This document shows, one piece after another, positions 17,344-25,029 of a stretch of DNA of 64,000 nucleotides (the stretch's first letter is position 1; the number at the start of each line of letters is the position of its first letter). The DNA is from Streptomyces sp. CBMA156 (GTDB lineage Bacteria > Actinomycetota > Actinomycetes > Streptomycetales > Streptomycetaceae). A program made the translations under genes and the position numbers. The stretch is from positions 16,196 to 80,195 of the forward strand of contig NZ_MSJQ01000426.1 of assembly GCF_014596515.1 (NCBI RefSeq), written 5' to 3'. A model generated the notes under the pieces. The model did no database searches. It saw only the letters and a program-made list of their open reading frames with translations, and was not told where the DNA came from.

Positions 17344-17550
17344 TCAGGCGGTCGGCTCCCGATCCGGGACGACGCGTGCCGGCGGCGCCGCGAACTGCTG
17401 CTCGGCGCCGAGCTGGTGCTGGGCGACGGTCCCGAGCAGCACCAGAGCCGCGACGTGACCGAGCCCCCACAGCGCCGTGAACCTGACTCCCAGCGGGTCG
17501 TGGTGCGCGCCTCGATGGCGGCCTCGCTGTGCGCTCGCGGCTCTGTCCAT
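17344..17550 (-). CDS. small single-span membrane protein, unknown
   Basis: The 68-residue protein starts at the ATG at 17550, with GGAGGGAAGGG upstream. One hydrophobic segment (FTALWGLGHVAALVLLGTVA) lies in the middle and a Pro/Arg-rich tail ends it. It is 58 bp before the epimerase start and is the first gene downstream of the divergent promoter region, so it may be co-transcribed with the sugar operon. I do not recognise the family. Confidence 0.5.
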   Translation of the reverse strand: MDRAASAQRGRHRGAHHDPLGVRFTALWGLGHVAALVLLGTVAQHQLGAEQQFAAPPARVVPDREPTA

Positions 17551-17708
17551 GGGCCCTTCCCTCCGCTCTCCTCGGACGATGGCCGGTCCAGCGTCACGGC
17601 GAGACGGAGCGTGGCGGAACGTTTCCAGGGGGTTTCTCTCCGAGAGCGCCCCGGCTGCGGCGGGTAGCAGTACGCTCACTAACAGGGCCTGAAAAGCCGG
17701 GGGTTGAG

Positions 17709-19055
17709 ATGCTCGAAGGCACGCTGGCGGTCCACCCGCTCGCCTATCTGCTGCAGTCGCGCGGGTGGGGAAAGAACCAGTTCGCGGGCATGATGCGCGA
17801 CCGCGGTGCCGCACTAAAGATCCACCTGGCGACCAACCGGACCCTGGTCTGGAAGTGGGAGCAGGGCCAGGAACCGGAGCCGGACGCGCAATACGTGCTG
17901 GCCGATCTCCTGGGCGTCAATCCCCGTACTCTGGTTGCCAATCCGTGGCCGGGATGGCTTCCTGTATGGGAGGTGACCGGCGTCACGGCGCCGTGGACGA
18001 AGGCCGGTACCGTGGACGTACTGGTGGAACTGGTCAGGAGTGGTCGTATGGATCGGCGTGGCTTTCTCACCGTCACCGGGGCCGCCATGGCCACCGTCGC
18101 CGCGAGCTGGGCCTCGGCCTCGCCCGCCTTCGCCTCCGCCCTGAACGGCGACCAAGTGACCGACTCCATGGTCGACACCCTCGAAGCCCGTGTCGCTACC
18201 CTCCAGACCCTGGATGCCCAGATGGGCGGCGCCCGCCTCATCGAGCAGGCCCGCGGCGACCTCGCGATCATCACCACCCTGCTCAAGCAGGGCCGTCACA
18301 CCGAAGCTGTTGAGGCCCGCCTGTACGGGCTGGCTGCCCAGGTCAACTACATCGCCGGCTGGATGGCCTACGACAGCGGCCTGCGCTCAGCCGGCCAGCA
18401 GCACTACCTCGGTGCCCTCCGAGCCGCGAAGACCGTCGGCGACGACGCCCTCGGCGCCTTCCTCCTCGCCGAGATGGGCGTGCACCTCTCCGATGCCGGC
18501 AATCCCGCCGAGCGCGTCGCCCAGGTCGAGACCGCGCTCGCCAGCACCCCCTCGACGATGCAGCCCGGCGTCCGCAGCTACCTCGAACTCCACCACGCCG
18601 AGAGCCTCTCCCGCGACGGCCAGTACCAGAAGGCCGGCTCCGCCCTCAACCGCGCCCACGACCTCTGGTCCAGGAGCGGCGGCGACCAGCTCCCGACCTG
18701 GCTCTCCTGGTACGGGGGCGCCCAGCTCAGCTCCACCGAGGGCAAGATCATGCTCCGCGCCGGTCAGGTCGAACGCGCCACCAGCGCACTCGCCTCCTCC
18801 ATCGACCACGCCGTCCCCCGTGACCAGGCCGTCCGCTCCGGCCGCCTCGCCACCGCCCGCCTTGCAGGCAAGGACCTCGACGGTGCCCTCGACGCTGCCA
18901 ACCGCGGCCTGGGTCTCCTCGAAACCAAGGTCCACTCCGTCCGCGCAGTCACCCGCCTCACCAAGTTCGACGGCTACCTCAAGCCCTACGCGGCCGAGTC
19001 CGCCGTCGCCGAGTTCCGCGAGCGCCTTCGGGCTCTGCCTGCGATGGCGGCGTGA
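17709..19055 (+). CDS. HTH regulator with internal Tat-like motif and TPR-like repeats
   Basis: The protein has 448 residues. The first 75 form an XRE-like helix-turn-helix (LVWKWEQGQEPEPDAQYVLADLLGV). A twin-arginine-like segment, MDRRGFLTVTGAAMATV, lies at residues 114-130, followed by an alpha-helical repeat domain (LYGLAAQVNYIAGWMAYD, ALGAFLLAEMGVHLS) resembling TPR sensors. This architecture recurs in streptomycete regulators annotated as Tat proteins, although an internal Tat signal is unlikely to work. It is divergent from the sugar operon (start 17550) and is the obvious candidate to control it. The ATG at 17709 is preferred because upstream reading enters the opposite gene. Confidence 0.75.
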   Translation: MLEGTLAVHPLAYLLQSRGWGKNQFAGMMRDRGAALKIHLATNRTLVWKWEQGQEPEPDAQYVLADLLGVNPRTLVANPWPGWLPVWEVTGVTAPWTKAGTVDVLVELVRSGRMDRRGFLTVTGAAMATVAASWASASPAFASALNGDQVTDSMVDTLEARVATLQTLDAQMGGARLIEQARGDLAIITTLLKQGRHTEAVEARLYGLAAQVNYIAGWMAYDSGLRSAGQQHYLGALRAAKTVGDDALGAFLLAEMGVHLSDAGNPAERVAQVETALASTPSTMQPGVRSYLELHHAESLSRDGQYQKAGSALNRAHDLWSRSGGDQLPTWLSWYGGAQLSSTEGKIMLRAGQVERATSALASSIDHAVPRDQAVRSGRLATARLAGKDLDGALDAANRGLGLLETKVHSVRAVTRLTKFDGYLKPYAAESAVAEFRERLRALPAMAA

Positions 19056-19085
19056 CGGTTGTCAGCTCAGTGAGCTGAGGCCGCG

Positions 19086-19400
19086 CTACTGGGCTGCCCA
19101 GCGGCCATTGGTGGCACGCAGGCATGCGGGCCCGCTTCGGGTGACCGCGATGCCCCTGTCGACGTCGACTGTTCGTGTACCGATGTCTGTGCATACTCGG
19201 CAGACCCCGGGCTGGGGTACCAGGGCGCCCTTGGCCCACTTGGAGCACCGAGCCGTTGTGGGTCACTCATCGGGCTGGGCGGGCGGTTTCCTGTGCTCCA
19301 GGTAGTAGCGGACCACCGTGATCGCCGAGTGCACCGAGTGCGGGCAGGTCTGTCCCTGCCAAGTCTGGATCTGTTGCGGTTGGGCTTTGCGCCGATCCAA
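19086..19400 (-). pseudogene. remnant copy of the C-terminal part of the element's HTH/zinc-ribbon gene
   Basis: Read on the minus strand, VHSAITVVRYYLEHRKPP and then CSKW...GVCRVCTDIGTRTVDV match the end of the gene at 25030-25992 (VHSAVAVLRYRLERKMPP, CTKC...GICRECAGLGTRTVSV). The copy has an in-frame TGA between these blocks, at least one indel before VHSA, and ends at TAG 19086-19088. No N-terminal half is found. It is a decayed duplicate, probably left from an earlier element or an internal rearrangement. The left limit of homology near 19400 is approximate. Confidence 0.7.
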
Positions 19401-19437
19401 CTCAACCCAGGAAGACTCCGAAGGCAGTCACTCACCG

Positions 19438-19469
19438 CACTCATCTGATCAACCGCTACCAGATGAGTG
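19438..19469. repeat. 10-bp perfect inverted repeat
   Basis: CACTCATCTG (19438-19447) pairs with CAGATGAGTG (19460-19469) over a 12-base loop. No T-run follows. It lies in the otherwise gene-poor 19401-19821 stretch, in which I see no other supported feature. Confidence 0.45.
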
Positions 19470-19821
19470 GCGCGGCCAGCCGTCGGCGAGCAGGCTTCAG
19501 GCGGGAACCGGATCACAGCACGGCCCTCTATGTACGACAGCTGCCGCACTCATGGGAACGTACCCTCAATCGCCTGGGCCGTTACCCTCGTTTGATCGTT
19601 CTCCTGGCGTCGGCTTAGGAGCGACCGGAAACGGGAATGGGACTCCGGAGACCTCATAGCTACCCAGCCACACTCACAGATCAGCGCAACGACGAGTTGA
19701 CCCGGTTCGGCGCCGGTCGATGGTCCCAAGGCTGGGCCACAAGATCTCGACCCGCCGGGTGTCAGTGCTGCATGGGAGTCTTTGAGTACGAGGTCGACGG
19801 GATCGAGCGGAGGGCATTGAG

Positions 19822-20031
19822 ATGCACACTTTGCTGGTGCGTGTTCGGCACACAGATCCGCCAGCGCCGTCCGGGTGCCGATGGTGCGGCGAGGAGGAGG
19901 TCAACCACGGGCGGCGCTGGGTCGCATCAGTAGGCATCCATGCGTGGGAGGCGCCCACCCGCGAACAACGGCTTAGCAGGATGCGGGCGCGCCGTACGCG
20001 CAGAACGGATCAGTCTTCCTCGGCCCAGTAG
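19822..20031 (+). CDS. small CxxC protein typical of actinomycete integrative elements
   Basis: The 69-residue protein from the ATG at 19822 contains SGCRWCGEEEVNHGRRW, followed by WEAPTREQRLSRMRARR. The CRWCG...HGRRW...W..PT.EQ...RM.AR pattern is familiar from short uncharacterised proteins carried by streptomycete plasmids and integrated elements. A single CxxC plus a nearby His could bind zinc. Its 3' end overlaps the convergent OLD-nuclease gene by 22 bp. Function unknown. Confidence 0.55.
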   Translation: MHTLLVRVRHTDPPAPSGCRWCGEEEVNHGRRWVASVGIHAWEAPTREQRLSRMRARRTRRTDQSSSAQ

Positions 20032-21872
20032 TGCGGTCCCGCAGTAGCCGCGATCTTAACTGCGTCCTTGAAGACATCCACCAGGGATTTGGGAACGTCA
20101 GACGGCCTACGTAGCCGTTGGGCCATTGCAACAACCATCTCATCCTTATGGCGGGGGGCCTGGGTGGAGTGCTCGTACAGCAAGTTGTGGAGCTTCTTGC
20201 TGAACTTCCCGTCGAGGCGGAGCGCTTCGATGTCCTGAGACGCCCATGGCTTCTCGTCCTTACGGGGCCAGTGTTCGTTCATGGTGTCAGCCCACTGATC
20301 GCTGCTGAACACATCCTCCAGCTCGTGCGGGTCACCGATGAACAAGCAGTCATCCTTCGTGAAGCCCTGCTTGAGCAGGCGGTCGTAGCTGAACTCCTTT
20401 TGCTTGTCGCGCGGAGAGTCTGCGTCAACCATGAACACAACGGTTCGCTTGTGTTCCTTGAGAAACTTGGCGAAGTTGAGGGCCCCGTCGTTGCCGCCGC
20501 AGGCCCACAGTGCGATGCCGGCGGACTGGATTGGGTAGCCGAATGCAAGTTTGAACAGGGTCGGTAGCGCCGCATACTCGGTCGCACCCTCTACGGCCAC
20601 GAAACACTTCTCGTGGAGTAGAACGCTGTTTCGAAAGCCCAGCGAGGCTGCCATGTTGGACAGGAAACGACGGGTGTGCGCATCGGTGTCGCTGGCGCCA
20701 AGTGACTGGATGTACGCGCGACCGTCTCGGCTGTTCAGGTGCACGATGTCCTGAATATCCACGCCATCGATCAAGTTGAGCGAGTGGGTAGCTACGATCA
20801 CCGTGGAGTGCGAGGTTGAGGCCGACGCCTTGATCATCTCCATGATCCGACGCTGGTGGTCGTAGTCAAGGTGCGTGTCGGGCTCGTCGTAGACGATGAT
20901 CACGTTGGCCTCGGCACCCTCCGTACCTCCGGAGAGAAGCTGCTGGCTGGCTTCCCATAGGGCCAACGTGATGCGCCGCGACCTTCCCGCTCCCGCTGCA
21001 GACAACGGCACGGGGTGCTGTCCATGGGCGGACGCGGCCAATGGGACCCGGTCGATGGTGGGCTTGAACTGGATCTGCGGTTCAAGGCTGAACTCGTCGA
21101 GAGCGCAGCGCTCTTCGACAAGCTTGCGCAAGATCGCGGCATCCTCCTTAAGCCGCTCCGCGAATTCGGTTTCAAGATCAGTGATCTTCTGGCGGGTGTC
21201 TTCGAGGAGGGTGTATTCGCGGAGCTTGGCGGTCAGAATGCCTCGGACTACCGCCTCGGGGGAATCGGCGGAATCACCCTTGAAGTAGAGCAACTGCGGC
21301 AGGGCATTCCTCAGCTGAGGAGGGGCCTCGATCCAGTCCGTGACATGTGCAGCGGAGGCTGCATGCTCCTCTAGCAGGTCGTACCAGCTTGCCTTAACGT
21401 TCGCCTGGCCCTCGCGCAGTTTGAGGTCAAACTCGGTTGCAAGATCGCGCAGATCCGCAACTTTCAGGGCTGGCAGAGTCCTCAGCTCAAGACGCTCGGG
21501 TACGCTGGTCTGCCACTCCAGTCGGCTGCCTTGGCCCTCCACGTAACGGCGGCGCACGCTGACAGGAGAGGAAGTGTCAAGTAGCTCGACCTCCGCTTCC
21601 GAGAGTTCGAACTTGCCCTCCACAATGACGGTGCGAGGCTCCCCGTCGTCACCGATTGCAGGAAGCGCAGACCTCTCCCTGCCCACCGAAGCAAACCGAG
21701 ACACGTCACTGTCCTCGATCTGGCGTTCGCCCAGGAGGAACGCAATTGCATCGAGCATTGCGGTCTTCCCGCAGTCGTTGTGCCCAGTCAGGATGGTCTG
21801 CTTGTGAATGGGAATGCCTGGGACGTCGGCGAGGGAGCGGAAGTTGGTCACGCCAAGCTCGACGAGTTGCAC
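20010..21872 (-). CDS. OLD-family ATP-dependent endonuclease (ABC ATPase + TOPRIM)
   Basis: The 620-residue protein begins at the GTG at 21872, with AAGGGAG upstream. Walker A is GHNDCGKT (residues 30-37). A coiled-coil insertion follows, then Walker B with NVIIVYDEPDTHLDYDHQ and the H-loop VIVATHSLNLI. The C-terminal TOPRIM domain has VAVEGATEYAAL (catalytic Glu) and VFMVDADSP (DxD). This matches OLD/GajA-type nucleases, which nick or cut DNA under nucleotide control and often act in phage defence. No UvrD-like GajB is adjacent. Its divergent neighbour encodes a HEPN protein, so a two-gene defence unit is possible. Confidence 0.85.
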   Translation of the reverse strand: MQLVELGVTNFRSLADVPGIPIHKQTILTGHNDCGKTAMLDAIAFLLGERQIEDSDVSRFASVGRERSALPAIGDDGEPRTVIVEGKFELSEAEVELLDTSSPVSVRRRYVEGQGSRLEWQTSVPERLELRTLPALKVADLRDLATEFDLKLREGQANVKASWYDLLEEHAASAAHVTDWIEAPPQLRNALPQLLYFKGDSADSPEAVVRGILTAKLREYTLLEDTRQKITDLETEFAERLKEDAAILRKLVEERCALDEFSLEPQIQFKPTIDRVPLAASAHGQHPVPLSAAGAGRSRRITLALWEASQQLLSGGTEGAEANVIIVYDEPDTHLDYDHQRRIMEMIKASASTSHSTVIVATHSLNLIDGVDIQDIVHLNSRDGRAYIQSLGASDTDAHTRRFLSNMAASLGFRNSVLLHEKCFVAVEGATEYAALPTLFKLAFGYPIQSAGIALWACGGNDGALNFAKFLKEHKRTVVFMVDADSPRDKQKEFSYDRLLKQGFTKDDCLFIGDPHELEDVFSSDQWADTMNEHWPRKDEKPWASQDIEALRLDGKFSKKLHNLLYEHSTQAPRHKDEMVVAMAQRLRRPSDVPKSLVDVFKDAVKIAATAGPHYWAEED

Positions 21873-22225
21873 GTTGCTCCCTTGTCTCCAGGGCACGACT
21901 ATTTTACGCGGTACACAGCACGCCCTGGAACACGCCCTGCAACCGTGGGATGAGAAGACTCTAGCGCCTAGCGGCACCAGGCCGTCTGGCGATCCGCGCG
22001 ACCACTGTGCCTCTGAAGAAACCGACATGACACGGGACAAGGAGGACCACCTGCTTGGTCCGCCCCTGAGGTCCACCAGCAGGTGCTCGCGCGCGAACAA
22101 GCTGAACGGAAGCGATCCGCCAACGCCTGGCCAGCTGAACAGCCGAGTTGTGGATCTCGCATGCAAAGTCGACGCCCTGTGCAGGAGAATGCACCGACGA
22201 ACTCGCCGGTCGGGACGGAGACTCC
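21873..22225. other. intergenic region between divergent OLD and HEPN genes
   Basis: This 353-bp stretch holds the two start regions. There is a short direct repeat (CACGCCCTG twice near 21920-21945). I see no supported gene. A shared promoter or operator zone is expected from the divergent layout, but no clear -10/-35 pair stands out. Confidence 0.4.
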
Positions 22226-22982
22226 ATGGGCGCACCACCGAAGATGTCCGCGCGAGCGGCCTTCGACCTGAACATGCAGGACGCCGAGATGCTGGTGGAG
22301 CTTGCCAAGCTGCTGAGTAACCAGCGGACCTACCGCATGCGGCGCGAGCTTCGAGAACGACTCGGTAGCGCGCTGTCTTTCCCCCCAGAAGCACTGGGCC
22401 GATCTGGAGTGCCTCGAAAACGACCGGGTCTTCGTCACCTTCAAGCCAGGACACGCCGAGTGGCGCGAGCGCCTTGAGGAGCCGAACCTCCGCCCGTTGC
22501 TCCGGCAGTCCCTGGTTGCCGCATGTGCGGCCATTGAGACCTTCTGTGCCGACCGCGTCATGGAGCTGTACCCGGCGGCGATAAAGCAGGACCCGCCGCC
22601 AAGCCGGCTGCTGGAGTTGTCACTCACGGTCGATGACTACCTAACGATCAAGAAGAAGTACACCAAGACCGGCTGGGGTCTTCGGCAGGTCGTCGAGCTC
22701 GAAGTGCGACAGCGGGCGAGTCCTGCGCCGGCGCAGATCGGAACGCTCTTCTCGCTCGTGGGCAAGAGCAAGCTTTTCCCCGAGATCGACAAGATCCGCA
22801 AGGTCGGGAAGGGCACCTCGACCACAGAACTGGAACGGATCGTTGAGCGACGCAACCTCATCGCACACACCGGTGATCGAAGCGGACGAGGCCGGGCTCC
22901 GATCTCCGTTGCCGAGGTCGAAGCCGACCTGGCCATCATCAAGGCGATCATCGGCGCCCTGGACCAGCTGACCACGGTCTGA
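22226..22982 (+). pseudogene. RiboL-PSP/HEPN-like protein, frame shifted in a poly-C tract
   Basis: The first 50 codons run from the ATG at 22226 (GGACGGAG upstream) in one frame to SALSF. The rest (QKHWADLECLENDRVFVTFK and on to the stop) continues in the +1 frame. One C too many in the C6 run at 22381-22386 explains the break. The joined product of about 250 residues ends with ERRNLIAHTGDR, the R-x4-H signature of HEPN ribonucleases. HEPN proteins are common toxins and RNA-cutting effectors of defence systems. The break may be a pseudogene, slippage-based on/off switching, or an indel error. Confidence 0.65.
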
Positions 22983-23049
22983 GCTGAGCCGAGATTTTCA
23001 GTGCGCTCGGCAACACCAACGCTCCCAGAACCTCCAGGCCCGGACGCCG

Positions 23050-23493
23050 ATGCTCGAACAAGAAGTCACTGCCATGGCCAGTTGGTCGGGATGGGTTCCG
23101 CTGATCGGCGCCGAGGTTCCGAGGCTGCCGGGTGTCTACTTGGTCCGGCAGGGTGAGAGCGGCCTGCTGGTGTACGCGGGCCTGGCCGGGGAGCGCCAGG
23201 GCGAGGGGCTGCGCGGTCGACTGCGGTGATACACCAGCGGCAAGGCGCTGGCCTCCGGGCTCGGCGAGGCGGTTTTCGACCGGGCACTGGCCGACGCGAC
23301 CTGGCTGCGTGAGCGCCTGGAGGAGGCCGAAGATGGTCGGCCGATGCGAGCGACGGGATGAGGCAAGGCCGCCCTGGCGTGGGCTGACCTCCACGTCTGT
23401 TGGGCTGTCACCGAGAGCGGCGCGGAAGCCGAGGTCCTAGAAAGAAGAGTGCTGGCGGTGGAGGCCGTGGAGTGGTGGAATCGTGCCCGTTGA
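23050..23493 (+). pseudogene. GIY-YIG-type nuclease relic with two in-frame TGA codons
   Basis: A single frame from ATG 23050 (or 23074) to TGA 23491-23493 reads VPRLPGVYLVRQG...LLVYAGLAGE, a GIY-YIG-like opening (GVYLV...YAGLAGE). It is interrupted by TGA at 23227-23229 and again near 23359. Sequence between and after the stops is protein-like (YTSGKALASGLGEAVFDRAL and AALAWADLHVCWAVT). Both stops are one C-to-T change from the Arg codon CGA. It has probably been inactivated by two point mutations. It sits between the HEPN gene and a strong terminator. Confidence 0.65.
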
Positions 23494-23501
23494 GCAAGGT
23501 C

Positions 23502-23537
23502 GAGGGCTGCCACCCGAGTGCCCGGGTGGCAGCCCTC
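23502..23537. terminator. strong bidirectional hairpin
   Basis: A perfect 14-bp stem (GAGGGCTGCCACCC at 23502-23515 with its complement at 23524-23537) and an 8-base loop follow the GIY-YIG relic by nine bases. It lies 3' of the convergent gene at 23611-24375, so it can end both transcripts. Confidence 0.8.
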
Positions 23538-23610
23538 AACTTGTCGGCTGTCAGCCAGCAGCGGTTCCATCGGTTGCTTCGCTTTCCGGCGGAGCGGCGG
23601 AGCGTCCGGC

Positions 23611-24375
23611 CTACCCGAGCGGGGTGTTGGCGCCAGTGAGGTCTTCGATCACGCCGGGGTCGAGCTCTGCGGCACGATGCAGCAGGCGCATCCGCTGCAC
23701 GGGGGTCAGGCCCAGTGCGTCGTCGAAGGCGAGGCGTTCGAGTGCGGCGGCGACGTAGCCGGGCGCGGCTGCGGCCAAGGCCTGGCGCATGGCCTCGTCG
23801 GAGACGTCTGCCGCAGGCATGTCGGCGACGTAGTGCCCGGCGAGGCAGTACGTCTCAACCGCCCGCGTATTGATCCGCTCCAGAGCGGCCTTCGCGTTGG
23901 CGTCACCCTTGTCGGCGCGCAGGACGAGGTCCACCTGGTCGCGGCGGTCGGCGGCCGCAGCCACCGGTCGGAGATCAGATGCAGTGGGCCACTCAGGGGT
24001 GGCCTCCTGCACCACCTCGGCGGCCGGGGTGTCCTTGGGCGTGCGGCGCAGCTTCTCCTTGAACCGGCGCGCCCCGTCCTTGACGTACGGAGTGGCAACC
24101 TCCAGGGCGGCGGCCGTCACGGCGCGCGCGACGTCCACCGCGATGCTGGCGGCGCAGTTGACGAGGAGGTTCCTTAGGCCGTCCCTGTAGCCGTCGTCGT
24201 ACCGGTCGTCGGCATCGAAGAGTTCGGCCTGGGTGACGAGCGAGTTGTCCCGGTCATTGCGGGCGGTAGCACGCATCCCGCCGGAGGAGGCGCGGGAACG
24301 GTCGAGGTGGGTGCCGACGGGGTACACGGCCCACACCAGCTTGCGATTCGGCTGCGGCCGTTGGTAGTTCGACAT
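23611..24375 (-). CDS. hypothetical protein of the mobile element
   Basis: The 254-residue protein starts at the ATG at 24375. It opens with a basic stretch (NYQRPQPNRKLVWAVYPVG), then a helical region (DGYRDGLRNLLVNCAASIAV) that may be an amphipathic or weak membrane helix, then a Lys/Arg-rich segment (YVKDGARRFKEKLRRTPKD). The C-terminal 120 residues are Ala-rich helices. No catalytic motif is visible and I do not recognise it. Its third-position GC supports coding. Confidence 0.6.
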   Translation of the reverse strand: MSNYQRPQPNRKLVWAVYPVGTHLDRSRASSGGMRATARNDRDNSLVTQAELFDADDRYDDGYRDGLRNLLVNCAASIAVDVARAVTAAALEVATPYVKDGARRFKEKLRRTPKDTPAAEVVQEATPEWPTASDLRPVAAAADRRDQVDLVLRADKGDANAKAALERINTRAVETYCLAGHYVADMPAADVSDEAMRQALAAAAPGYVAAALERLAFDDALGLTPVQRMRLLHRAAELDPGVIEDLTGANTPLG

Positions 24376-24618
24376 GACGGAACTGTAGGGGGCCGCACAG
24401 ACAGCGCGGCGGTAAAGGCAGCTGCACGAGATCAGCGGCGGTGGCGCCGGGGCCGATGAGGTGTCGGCCAGGCTCGGGCTTGGTGATCGCTGGCAGGCGC
24501 GGCGGGTAGGAGAACAGCCCGCATCGGCACTCAGGCAGACGGTCTCAGGGTCAGATCGGCTGCAGAGAGCTATCTCGTCACCAGGGCACGCCGACTCGTC
24601 GAACCGCTGCAAGATGCC

Positions 24619-24999
24619 TTGGAAGGCATCCCACAAGACATGGGGCAGAGTGTGCTTTTAGCCGGCTGCGACCAAGCTGTCCGTGTCGTCATCAACACCG
24701 CCGATCAGTTCAGCAGCGAGCCCCGCCCGTCCGACCCCGCACAGGCCGAGCACCTGTGGGCCGCCGCGTGGCTCAACCTGAACCGTGTACCCCTGCGCGC
24801 ACTTGGCATGTGGCTCGGCCATTCTCGACACGCCCCCACCGACTCCGGGACCACGCGGTTCGCACGGCGGGCAATCGCAACAGCAACCCGCGAATTCCAG
24901 GCTTCCGGACAAGTTCGTGCCCTACCCGTGGCGGTGCCTGTGCGCGCACAACTGGCCGCAGTCCTGGCCACCGCGCACTACGCACACCAGCGATCGTGA
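24619..24999 (+). CDS. possible hypothetical protein (start uncertain)
   Basis: A 126-residue frame from the ATG at 24619 to TGA 24999. The frame is open from 24487, and the upstream part (SYLVTRARRLVEPLQDALEG) also looks like protein, so the true start may be a rare codon or the gene may be 5'-truncated. The sequence is Ala-rich and helical (AEHLWAAAWLNLNRVPLRAL) without a motif I know. Codon third positions are GC-rich as expected for coding. It converges on the HTH gene, 30 bp away. Confidence 0.45.
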   Translation: MEGIPQDMGQSVLLAGCDQAVRVVINTADQFSSEPRPSDPAQAEHLWAAAWLNLNRVPLRALGMWLGHSRHAPTDSGTTRFARRAIATATREFQASGQVRALPVAVPVRAQLAAVLATAHYAHQRS

Positions 25000-25029
25000 C
25001 CGCCTCGGAATGAACGCCTATGCCGCAGG

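Noticed and set aside
20010..21872. Gabija system
   Set aside because: The OLD protein fits GajA broadly, but no UvrD-like GajB helicase is adjacent on either side.
23050..23493. Selenocysteine recoding at the two TGA codons
   Set aside because: No SECIS-like hairpin was noticed after either TGA, and GIY-YIG proteins do not use selenocysteine; mutation from CGA is simpler.
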